The notes under the pieces: generated by a model | What the model saw: the letters and a program-made list of their open reading frames with translations, nothing else | Database searches by the model: none | Told to the model about the DNA's origin: nothing | Assembly: GCA_964580575.1 (NCBI GenBank) | Contig: CAZOLJ010000154.1 | Location: 1 to 5,206, forward strand | Direction of reading: 5' to 3' | Origin: CAVPDE01 sp964580575 | GTDB lineage: Bacteria > Desulfobacterota > DSM-4660 > Desulfatiglandales > HGW-15 | DNA length: 5,206 nucleotides | Made by a program: the position numbers and the translations under genes | In this document: in pieces, positions 1 to 5,196 of the stretch | Position numbering within the stretch: the first letter of the stretch is position 1 | How the letters are laid out: each line of letters starts with the position of its first letter

Positions 1-1
1 T

Positions 2-103
2 TTGTCTGAGGCTTGCTCAAAGGTTTTTGTAGCGTTTCCCAGAGATTGTATGGCCATAGAAAAAAACATAAAGAAATCAGATAAGAAACTACAGGCAGCT
101 TGA
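2..103 (+). CDS. possible C-terminal tail of a gene entering from the left
   Basis: A reading frame is open from base 2 to a TGA at 101-103, giving 33 residues with a strongly lysine-rich end (EKNIKKSDKKLQAA). It could be the last part of a protein whose beginning lies outside the window. An internal ATG at 50 has no convincing ribosome-binding site. Thirty-three open codons can easily arise by chance, I recognise no family, and the only support is the charged composition and the + orientation shared with every other gene here. Confidence 0.22.
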   Translation: MSEACSKVFVAFPRDCMAIEKNIKKSDKKLQAA

Positions 104-267
104 AAGGAGAAGGAACGATCATTTTTTGCCCCACTATCCGTTATTACATAGAGATGTCGACTTCTCTCGATCCTTAAGAACAAAAACTTTGGGATAGAAG
201 CTCCTACTGTCATTGGCAACTTGAAGTTCTGCGATGGCTACACATCACAGCGGAGGGTGAGGTGGTT

Positions 268-498
268 ATGAAACAACTGATTGAAGTCATGGCAAAGGCC
301 CTTGTGGACGCCCCTGAAGAGGTCGCTGTCACGGAAAATAAGGGAGAGCATACTTCCGTCTTTGAACTGAGGGTGGCCAAGGGAGATGTGGGAAAAGTGA
401 TCGGCAAAGAAGGACGCACGGCACAGTCAATGAGAATAATACTTGCGGCAGCCTCCGCCAAGCTGAGGAGGAGGTGCGTTCTTGAAATCGTGGATTAG
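268..498 (+). CDS. khpA: KhpA-type KH-domain RNA-binding protein
   Basis: A 76-residue protein that is essentially one KH domain. The opening MKQLIEVMAKALVDAPEEV is characteristic of the KhpA/YlqC family, and the RNA-binding GxxG loop is seen as GKEG at residues 46-49, preceded by VGKVI and followed by the helix start RTAQSMR. The length matches the family, so it looks intact. Known family members bind RNA in the cytoplasm and can pair with KhpB/Jag; any role here is inferred from that. I chose ATG 268 because the family normally begins MK.LIE. A GTG at 262 in the same frame is also possible and lies closer to the GGAGG at 252-256. The usual neighbours (rpsP upstream, rimM and trmD downstream) are absent: the next 500 bases hold no gene. 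No clear terminator follows, only a 5-bp hairpin at 543-555. Confidence 0.93.
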   Translation: MKQLIEVMAKALVDAPEEVAVTENKGEHTSVFELRVAKGDVGKVIGKEGRTAQSMRIILAAASAKLRRRCVLEIVD

Positions 499-602
499 AT
501 GCACAGTGTTAGAATAGTTCAGCATTGCCTGCTGTGTGGACCGAGAAGGGTTCTCTCAGATCCATCATTGCGTTTTGAGGAGTGTCATAGAGGTTTTACG
601 CC

Positions 603-737
603 GATCCGCATAAAACATTCTGATAATACGACCGCTTCGACGTAACAAAATAGTAACTCAAACGTTAGGGTTGGAAGGCACTTTTCGCTGGGCGTTTTAT
701 GTGGCTCTGAGAGGACGTTTGGGGCATTATGCGGATC
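603..737. repeat. 135-bp unit bounded by perfect 11-bp inverted repeats
   Basis: GATCCGCATAA at 603-613 and its exact reverse complement TTATGCGGATC at 727-737 bound a 135-bp segment with no gene in it. Further complementary pairs lie inside: GCATAAAAC (608-616) nearly matches GTTTTATGT (694-702), and CAAACGT (659-665) matches ACGTTTG (715-721). The bases just outside (ACGCC on the left, AATAT on the right) show no obvious target-site duplication. The architecture fits a small non-autonomous mobile element (MITE-like), a pair of recombinase binding sites, or a folded RNA. An 11-bp perfect inverted match at this distance is unlikely by chance, but the identity is unknown. Confidence 0.5.
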
Positions 738-894
738 AATATATTCCCCGTCCCAAATCCACCGCACAAACCGTAAAGGGGTCCCGGAATCAAATTAGAA
801 TATTTCATTGTGAACAAGCGCTCCAATAGGAACTGAGGCCGGAAGCATTTGGTTATCCCTGGACCCAGAGCTAAAGCATGATCTGAGCGCCAAG

Positions 895-935
895 TTCCGG
901 GAGCTTCCCCTGTTCATTGGGAAGTTCACCCGGAA
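895..935. promoter_or_regulatory. strong two-part stem-loop
   Basis: TTCCGGG (895-901) pairs with CCCGGAA (929-935). After a small internal loop (AG opposite TTCA), CTTCCC (904-909) pairs with GGGAAG (919-924) around a 9-base loop. That is 13 base pairs, mostly G-C. Neither side is followed by a T run, so a standard intrinsic terminator is unlikely. It lies 69 bases upstream of the ATG at 1004 and could be a leader structure, an mRNA processing site, or a repetitive palindromic element. Confidence 0.5.
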
Positions 936-1003
936 AAATGAGCAATCTCCCTATGGACAGACTGCACCAAAGAAACAAGAATAGCATTAGAAAGGAGCTG
1001 AAC

Positions 1004-1153
1004 ATGGTTTGGACTATATTTGTGATTCTCTTGGTTCTGTGGAGGCTGGGATTGATTACTAGCTACACGATGGGTGGATTCATTCATATCCTGCTGGCCA
1101 TCGCCATCGTCGTGGTGCTTGTCCAGGTAACTCAACGACGAAGACGGACGTAA
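1004..1153 (+). CDS. lmo0937/DUF5670-type small membrane protein
   Basis: A 49-residue hydrophobic protein beginning MVWTIFVILLVLWRLG, followed by a short polar turn containing SYTMGGFIH, a second hydrophobic helix (about residues 28-42) and a basic tail, QRRRRT. The first segment spans about residues 3-19. This layout and wording match the lmo0937 family of tiny two-helix membrane proteins, whose function is unknown. The start is fixed by AAAGGAG at 991-997, six bases before the ATG, and by the family's usual N-terminus; the frame is open further upstream, but those residues are polar and unlike the family. It is followed after 54 bases by a BON-domain lipoprotein gene, probably in the same operon. 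The arginine-rich end should sit in the cytoplasm. Confidence 0.85.
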   Translation: MVWTIFVILLVLWRLGLITSYTMGGFIHILLAIAIVVVLVQVTQRRRRT

Positions 1154-1207
1154 CCGTTTAAATCATTGCCGGACAAGGTGAGGAATCTACAGAGAGGAGT
1201 AAGTGCT

Positions 1208-1522
1208 ATGAAAAAGAGGAATATTGTTATCCGCTATTTTGTCCTTCTTATGGTGATGGTTGCCTTTGTGGCTTGCGCATCGACATCCAAACAGGAAAGC
1301 ACAGGGGAATACGTTGATGATTCGGTTATTACGACCAAGGTCAAAACTCTCCTGGCAGCGGATGGTTTTCTCAAGTCCTTCCAGATCAGTGTGGAAACCT
1401 ACAAGGGCACCGTTCAACTGAGTGGTTTCGCTAATTCTCAAAAGGCCGTCGATAAGGCGATTGAAATCACCCGCAGCGTCCAAGGGGTCAAATCCGTAAA
1501 GAATGATCTGATCGTGAAATAA
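1208..1522 (+). CDS. BON-domain lipoprotein
   Basis: A 104-residue exported lipoprotein. The signal peptide has a basic start (MKKRN), a hydrophobic core and a lipobox FVAC with the lipidated cysteine at residue 23. The next residue is Ala, not Asp, so the outer membrane is the expected destination. One BON domain fills residues 36-104: VDDSVITTKVKTLL, then the strand-turn KGTVQLSGFANS, then a helix and the closing GVKSVKNDLIV. BON domains (OsmY, DolP/YraP) associate with membranes or phospholipids and often belong to envelope-stress responses; that role is inferred here. AGGAG at 1195-1199 stands eight bases before the ATG. It sits between the small membrane protein and the AsmA-like remnant and is probably co-transcribed with them. 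It appears intact. Confidence 0.9.
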   Translation: MKKRNIVIRYFVLLMVMVAFVACASTSKQESTGEYVDDSVITTKVKTLLAADGFLKSFQISVETYKGTVQLSGFANSQKAVDKAIEITRSVQGVKSVKNDLIVK

Positions 1523-1560
1523 ACGGCGGCATTTGAGGGAAGAGCCCGAGGATCTGAAAC

Positions 1561-1801
1561 ATGGCTCGCCGCAAGAAAAAGGTCCTATTCATAGCAATTG
1601 GTGTCATCACGCTTGCTGTCGTCGCAGTCATCCTCGCTCTCCTGCTCAATACCAAAGCCTAGACCGCAGATAGAGAAGGAAAGTATCTTTAAGTCCATTG
1701 CCGGATCCGTATTGAATCCGCTGGGGGATGCGTGGAAATCCATGCAGGGTAAAGAGTGCACGGTACTTTACTCGGGTTCCGTAGCCCAGCCGGAGGGGTA
1801 A
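1561..1801 (+). pseudogene. AsmA-like gene remnant (N- and C-terminal ends only)
   Basis: The first reading frame (1561-1662) encodes 33 residues: a basic start, MARRKKK, one transmembrane helix (about residues 8-29), then LLNTKA and a TAG. This is how AsmA-family proteins begin; they normally continue A-Y-[KR]-P-x-I-E. The bases after the TAG, read one base on, give RPQIE, so the expected motif can be restored by inserting two bases. That frame then jumps to SIFKSIAGSVLNPLGDAW and GKECTVLYSGS and stops at 1799-1801. This second part looks like the C-terminal end of a large AsmA-like envelope protein, though I am less sure of it. AsmA-family proteins are usually several hundred to over a thousand residues long and help move lipids or maintain the envelope, so the middle is missing. 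A weak ribosome-binding site (GAGG, 1548-1551) precedes the start. An independent 33-aa membrane peptide is the alternative. Confidence 0.6.
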
Positions 1802-2295
1802 CGCAGATTCTGAAAGTGTGGGTCGATCTGAGTTGGGAAGGTTGGGCGAGATGAGGGCAGCCATGCATAAGTGGACTCGCGCCCTGCGACTATAACTAAT
1901 CAATCCATCCAAATCTAAAGGGATGAAAGGATCGGGAGCGTTTTCAGGTAATCAACTCTACCCCATTGCTTTTCCCTAATTCCTGCTTATCGTAGAGTCA
2001 GATTGAGTGCCATACAACTTCTACCCGCAAAATGACCTTGCTATGCCTTGTAGTGTCCAAAAGTCATAATCAAGAAAAAGGGGGTTCGAGGCCTGGCGCT
2101 TAACAGGTTTCTAAAGGTGCGCGTGTATCTTTTCTGCCGGTCATCTTCAAATAGAACTGAAAAAAGAGTTGCACCGGAGAGAATAACGGCATCCTCGGAA
2201 GCCGGCGGCAAAAAAGTCCTGTTACCTTGTCAACCATCAACCGCACCCTATAACTGCCAGTACTTAATCTCACAATCACCATGAGCTAAACATCG

Positions 2296-2472
2296 AAGGG
2301 ATGGGTTCTCAATTCACCACATACTTGAATCCCATGAAAGGCCCTTCGCAGGAGGAAACTACTCAACATCCCTTAACCAAGCTCCCGACAGGACAGGATA
2401 TGGACCTTCTGTTGGGAGCTTGAGATCTCACGGCGAAAAAGGGTTCTTGCATAATTGGTTAAGGCTGCAAGA
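2296..2472. ncRNA. candidate structured RNA or regulatory leader
   Basis: Three hairpins follow each other. The first is at 2301-2335 (ATGGG...CCCAT, continued by TTC/GAA and AA/TT past small bulges). The second, at 2379-2421, is the strongest: AAGCTCCCGACA against TGTTGGGAGCTT with one G.T pair, extended inwards by three more pairs to a 13-base loop. The third, at 2445-2472, pairs TCTTGCA with TGCAAGA. In addition CCTTAACCAA (2371-2380) is the exact reverse complement of TTGGTTAAGG (2455-2464), which could enclose the second hairpin, and AAGGGATG (2296-2303) matches CATCCCTT (2367-2374). Some pairings exclude each other, as in a switching RNA. I match it to no known riboswitch, and the strand is unknown. 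It lies about 290 bases upstream of the lipoprotein gene. Confidence 0.35.
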
Positions 2473-2667
2473 GGCGATTGCCCCTTCTATTGTCATTTTC
2501 TTAAATCGCTTACCCTTTCCTTATGTTCCTATCTTTTTTCGCCTCCTTACTCTTCATGCAAACCATGCCTTAACCGATGGAACAGTACTACTGCGGGTAA
2601 CTCCTTTGAAAGAAATGGCTTCCGTTTTCGATATTTGTCTCCGTTCTTTGCAGTTAGGAGGCTTAGA

Positions 2668-2677
2668 GGGTTAACCC
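2668..2677. promoter_or_regulatory. palindrome GGGTTAACCC, possible operator
   Basis: A perfect 10-bp palindrome lies 86 bases upstream of the lipoprotein start. The related word CCTTAACC occurs at 2371-2378 and 2568-2575, and its reverse complement at 2457-2464, so this interval carries four TTAACC-centred sites within about 310 bases. Binding by a dimeric regulator is possible but unproven. Confidence 0.3.
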
Positions 2678-2763
2678 TATCAAATTTTGCGGAGATAGTC
2701 CGATGGAGAGAATGTAGATCTACAGGCCTGATGTTTCTATCAACCAAGAAAGGGGGACACGGT

Positions 2764-3291
2764 ATGTATTTCAAAAAAATCTTGATATTTATCGCTTTAA
2801 GCATGGTCATTGGATTTGTTGGTTGTGCTAAGGAGAAGGTAGAGGCGCCCAAACAGGAGCGAATCACAAAGAACCTGATTCCACCGAAAGCTGAGATTAA
2901 GGGCGCGAATTTTCTTATAGAGATTAGCGACCTTCAAGTCATCACGATTGAGGACAAAGCTTCCAAAGAGATCGTCGAGACCCCGAACCTCAGGGGGAGC
3001 ATCAAAATAACCAACAAATCGAAAGATAATTTGGATATCCAAGCGCTAGCCCTTGAATACCTGGATGCAGCTGGGAAACCAATCGCCTTTCAAACTGGGG
3101 AGAGAATAACGAAAGCCAATTTGTATTTTAAGGTTATTAAGCCTGAAGAAAGTTTCGATGGCCAACTGGATGTCACAATCCCAATGAAGGCCATCAAGGA
3201 AAAGACCTTAGGAAAGATAGAAGTCAACTTGGTCTACATCGCTTCCCCTCTTAGCCGAGAGACCGCCACTTTCCCTGAAAAGATTGAATAG
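2764..3291 (+). CDS. unrecognised lipoprotein with a beta-sandwich-like domain
   Basis: A 175-residue predicted lipoprotein. The signal peptide MYFKKILIFIALSMVIGFVG ends in the lipobox FVGC with Cys21; Ala at the next position points to the outer membrane. After a charged linker (KEKVEAPKQERITK), residues about 45-170 alternate in the manner of beta strands. RGSIKITNKSKDNLDIQALALEYLDAAGKPI (split here as RGSIKITNKSKDN and LDIQALALEYLDAAGKPI) resembles the FxLyD/LEA14-like fold, in which a polar Asn turn precedes a strand that ends at an Asp-Gly-Lys turn. The family assignment is inference; I do not recognise the protein. The ATG at 2764 is chosen because AAAGGGGGA (2749-2757) precedes it and the signal peptide starts there; the frame is open further upstream, but that part is not protein-like. 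Confidence 0.82.
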   Translation: MYFKKILIFIALSMVIGFVGCAKEKVEAPKQERITKNLIPPKAEIKGANFLIEISDLQVITIEDKASKEIVETPNLRGSIKITNKSKDNLDIQALALEYLDAAGKPIAFQTGERITKANLYFKVIKPEESFDGQLDVTIPMKAIKEKTLGKIEVNLVYIASPLSRETATFPEKIE

Positions 3292-3398
3292 TCCGTTACC
3301 AATCGGGGAGACAGATCGTTTTGGAGTTTAGGTCCGTCCTGTCCGGTCAATAACGGGAAGTAAAGCTTATCTGATCAGAAAAGAAAGGCGGGTTTACC

Positions 3399-3578
3399 AT
3401 GGAGATTTTGAATTTTATCATCGCTATTGTGGCTTTGGTCATTGCAGTTTTGGCCTTTCAAAGGACTGGTGGGACTAAAGATCTGAGAAAAAGCACGGCC
3501 GAGCTTCTGGCTAAAATGGAGAAAAAGATGAGAGAAGAAGAGGCCATCAAAGGGGAAACGGGAAAAACACAGCAGTAA
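3399..3578 (+). CDS. 59-aa single-TM, coiled-coil membrane protein
   Basis: A small protein with one transmembrane helix (residues 3-20, NFIIAIVALVIAVLAF), a short flexible turn containing TGG, and a charged, helix-prone segment (residues 28-52, rich in Lys and Glu, with KMEKKMREEEAI) that looks like a coiled coil. The tail is polar, ending in KTQQ. GAAAGG at 3383-3388 precedes the ATG by ten bases. The layout (N-terminal anchor, cytoplasmic coiled coil) resembles that of the LapA-domain protein encoded 132 bases downstream, so the two may interact. I recognise no named family. The codon pattern and composition are protein-like, so I regard it as a real gene despite its size. Confidence 0.7.
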   Translation: MEILNFIIAIVALVIAVLAFQRTGGTKDLRKSTAELLAKMEKKMREEEAIKGETGKTQQ

Positions 3579-3616
3579 GCGAAACCATGTGGAGATAATA
3601 GAATCGGCTGAGAACA

Positions 3617-3631
3617 AGGGCTACCAGCCCT
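3617..3631. terminator. short hairpin followed by a T-rich stretch
   Basis: AGGGCT (3617-3622) and AGCCCT (3626-3631) form a 6-bp stem with a 3-base loop, followed by CTCTGTCTTTT. It lies 38 bases after the stop of the 59-aa protein. The T run is broken and starts late, so it would be a weak terminator or attenuator at best. A second small hairpin (GCCTTGC against GCAGGC) follows at 3644-3660. Confidence 0.35.
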
Positions 3632-3710
3632 CTCTGTCTTTTCGCCTTGCGGAGGCAGGCTCGTAGTGGGCATTCCAATGGGTTCGGTTCAGGCGTGAAG
3701 GAGACAAATC

Positions 3711-3995
3711 ATGTATTTTTCGTTAACTGTAGCGTTCTTGTTTCTGCTGGGACTCGTTATCACCAGCTTACAAAATAGCATACCTTTGGGGTTGAAATTC
3801 ATCACTTGGGAACTTCAGATGTCGCTTACGGCCTTGATCCTTTATTCTTCCCTGATAGGTGGGGCTATTGTGGCGGTTCCGGCGTTACCTAAGCTGGTGA
3901 GGAAATCGCTCGATGCAAGGAGCTTGAACAGGGAGATTTCCGATTTCAAGAGAAAGATAGCGGAATTGGAAAAGGGGAATGGCCCCCGATCATAA
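3711..3995 (+). CDS. LapA-domain (DUF1049) inner-membrane protein
   Basis: A 94-residue protein with the LapA arrangement: a first transmembrane helix (residues 3-20), the short polar stretch SLQNSIPLGLKFITWE with the characteristic Gln-Asn, a second transmembrane helix (about 39-57) with the Gly-Gly pair at 50-51, then a charged cytoplasmic coiled coil (66-90, containing NREISDFKRKIAELEK). LapA in Escherichia coli sits in the inner membrane with LapB and takes part in LPS assembly; LapB guides LpxC to the FtsH protease. This protein lacks any LapB-like TPR partner in the window, so the name LapA describes its domain rather than proven function. AAGGAG at 3698-3703, seven bases before the ATG, sets the start. 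It ends 115 bases upstream of the ftsH remnant. Confidence 0.85.
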   Translation: MYFSLTVAFLFLLGLVITSLQNSIPLGLKFITWELQMSLTALILYSSLIGGAIVAVPALPKLVRKSLDARSLNREISDFKRKIAELEKGNGPRS

Positions 3996-4006
3996 ATAGA
4001 AAGAAG

Positions 4007-4031
4007 AACCAGCTCCTGTATTGGAGCGGTT
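4007..4031. terminator. hairpin between the LapA-like gene and ftsH
   Basis: AACC (4007-4010) and GCTCC (4012-4016), separated by one bulged A, pair with GGAGC (4023-4027) and GGTT (4028-4031) around a 6-base loop. It lies 12 bases after the stop of the LapA-like gene. On the + strand an A tract, not a T tract, follows, so a standard intrinsic terminator is not supported. It may instead be an attenuator or an mRNA-end protector. Confidence 0.35.
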
Positions 4032-4110
4032 ACAAAAAAAGATAACAAAACCTCGTCCCCTTTATACGCAGGTCTCCGGGGAGAGTTCATTCAGTGCGAG
4101 GAAGTGGAAT

Positions 4111-4906
4111 ATGCCATCCGATAGGGGAAAGGAATCGCTGGACGAGTTAAAAGACAAGTTTCGCTCCTTCTTCGGCGTTCAGGACCCCCGGAAAAAGAAG
4201 GACGGTTTGCCCCCTAAAGCTCGCTTCAGCATCTGGTATTTCGTGGTGGCCTTCGTTTTGTTTTCTTACCTTCAACAATCCCTTTTTTCTGAAAAAGTGG
4301 AGACCATATTCTACAGCCAATTCAAGCAATACATAATCGAAGGCTCCGTGGGTGAATTGACTATCGGCCCGGAAAACATCATCTGAGCATGTCGACCCCG
4401 TGCACAAGATTTCCATCATCCCCCGGGGGATTGCCGCTCTCGGATATACCCAGCAGCAACCCACCGAGGACCGCTACTTAATGACTAGATCGGAGCTCCT
4501 GGACCGGCTGGCCGTGCTCTTAGGAGGCAGGGTGGCGGAGGAGTTGGCTTTCGGAGAAGTCTCTACAGGAGCCCAAAACGACCTGCAGCGGGCTACGGAC
4601 ATTGCCCGGTCCATGGTCACGGAATACGGCATGAGCGATCGCCTGGGGCTGGTGACCCATGAGCGCCCGCGGCAGCCCGTGTTCCTGCCGGAAAGTTTTT
4701 CTCACAACAAAACCTATAGTGAAGAGAAAGCCGGCCAGATTGATGAAGAGATCTTTCGGGTTGTTGATGAAGCCCATCAAAGGGTGCGAGGAATTCTCTC
4801 CGCTCAACGGGATGTTTTGAATAATTTGGCCCACCTCGTGTCGCAGAATGAAATTGTCCAGGGGGAGGAGCTTAGAAAGATGCTGGGTAAAACCTCAGCG
4901 GATTAA
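4111..4906 (+). pseudogene. ftsH: ftsH remnant lacking the ATPase and the zinc-site motif
   Basis: FtsH is a membrane-bound AAA+ zinc protease, normally some 600-650 residues long. Here only its ends remain. The first part (4111-4386, 91 residues) has a basic leader, one transmembrane helix (residues 38-57) and the start of the periplasmic domain, FYSQFKQYIIEGSVGELTIG, ending at a TGA at 4384-4386. The second part starts within a base of that TGA, one frame on: EHVDPVHKISIIPRG, TEDRYLMTRSELLDRLAVLL, GGRVAEE and STGAQNDLQRATDIARSMV, running to a normal C-terminal end at 4906. Walker A and B, the second region of homology and HEXXH are all missing, while the Asp in QND (4580-4582), the third zinc ligand in the family, is kept. 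About 300 or more residues are lost. ATG 4111 has GAGGAAG six bases upstream; the earlier TTG at 4021 lies in a hairpin. The second part has no ribosome-binding site near its first GTG (4400), so it is probably not translated. Confidence 0.9.
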
Positions 4907-4983
4907 CACCCCGCGCAGGCGAAGGACCATGTGGCGCAGGTGATACCGCACTGCTCCGTGGTTGAGGTTCCCCTCAATGCACT

Positions 4984-5008
4984 CCAATCCTGTGGCGGCG
5001 AGGATTGG
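4984..5008. terminator. 8-bp hairpin downstream of the ftsH remnant
   Basis: CCAATCCT (4984-4991) and AGGATTGG (5001-5008) form a perfect 8-bp stem with a 9-base loop, followed by GTTTCG. It lies 77 bases after the ftsH stop. The following T run has only three bases, so it could be a weak terminator or just a processing structure. Otherwise the interval 4907-5196 shows no gene on either strand. Confidence 0.4.
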
Positions 5009-5161
5009 GTTTCGAATGAGAATTAGGGAGGAGCGAGCAAGGTCGTGGAAAAACGAGTTGCGAATCCATCAATCTTGATGCCTTGCAAATTAAAGTGATG
5101 GTAACCCTTCAGTTTTTTTGAAATGGCTCACGACAATGTCCGCGGCACTCTTGTTGATCGT

Positions 5162-5181
5162 GCCACGACGACTCTCGTGGC
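5162..5181. promoter_or_regulatory. hairpin directly in front of a ribosome-binding site
   Basis: GCCACGA (5162-5168) pairs with TCGTGGC (5175-5181) around a 6-base loop. The AAAGGAG of the next gene begins two bases after the stem. A stable stem placed there could influence ribosome access to the gene at 5197. Confidence 0.4.
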
Positions 5182-5196
5182 GAAAGGAGACGCTTT

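Larger units (their letters stand above)
499..1003. other. gene-free interval between khpA and the small membrane protein
   Basis: I see no gene on either strand here. Short open stretches lack ribosome-binding sites and family resemblance. The interval holds a small hairpin at 543-555 (GAGAA, GGG loop, TTCTC), the inverted-repeat-bounded unit at 603-737, the strong stem-loop at 895-935, and the ribosome-binding site of the next gene at 991-997. No confident promoter hexamers were found; an AT-rich TAGAAT at 795-800 could be a -10 box but has no good -35 partner. Confidence 0.6.
1802..2763. other. 962-base interval without a recognisable gene
   Basis: No open frame here has a ribosome-binding site, family resemblance or plausible composition. 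The longest candidate frame upstream of the lipoprotein reads as cysteine- and arginine-rich nonsense joined to the real signal peptide. The left part (1802-2290) shows only a 7-bp inverted repeat (ACTCTAC near 1955, GTAGAGT near 1994). The right part (2296-2680) is rich in hairpins and repeated words, listed separately. The ribosome-binding site of the lipoprotein gene closes the interval at 2749-2757. Confidence 0.6.

Noticed and set aside
640..672. Resemblance of TAACTCAAACGTTAGG to the right end of an integron attC site
   Set aside because: The right core would need GTTRRRY and here reads GTTAGGG, and no RYYYAAC left core is found in the preceding 60-130 bases. No integrase or cassette gene is nearby.
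675..692. GGCACTTTTCGC as a sigma-54 promoter
   Set aside because: Only eight bases separate the GG and GC elements instead of ten.
917..1003. Upstream extension of the small membrane protein
   Set aside because: The residues are polar and unlike the family, while ATG 1004 has AAAGGAG at the right distance.
2078..2098. GGGGGTTCGAGGCCTGG resembling a tRNA T-arm
   Set aside because: The stem does not close properly, and no acceptor, D or anticodon arms can be drawn around it.
2100..2282. Minus-strand frame of 60 codons
   Set aside because: No ribosome-binding site, no recognisable family and an arginine- and leucine-rich random composition.
2573..2600. CCGATGG...ACTGCGGGTAACTCC looks faintly like the 3' half of 5S rRNA
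   Set aside because: The flanking helices and the rest of the 5S sequence are absent; the match is short and has insertions.
2455..2763. In-frame upstream extension of the lipoprotein reading frame
   Set aside because: It is rich in Cys, Arg and Ser without protein-like pattern, and would bury a perfect signal peptide that has its own ribosome-binding site.
4021..4110. TTG start giving 30 extra residues on the FtsH N-terminal piece
   Set aside because: It has no ribosome-binding site and lies in the loop of a hairpin; ATG 4111 has a good site and a family-like beginning.
4520..4834. Long minus-strand frame opposite ftsH
   Set aside because: It is the antisense shadow of the well-conserved FtsH C-terminal coding sequence.
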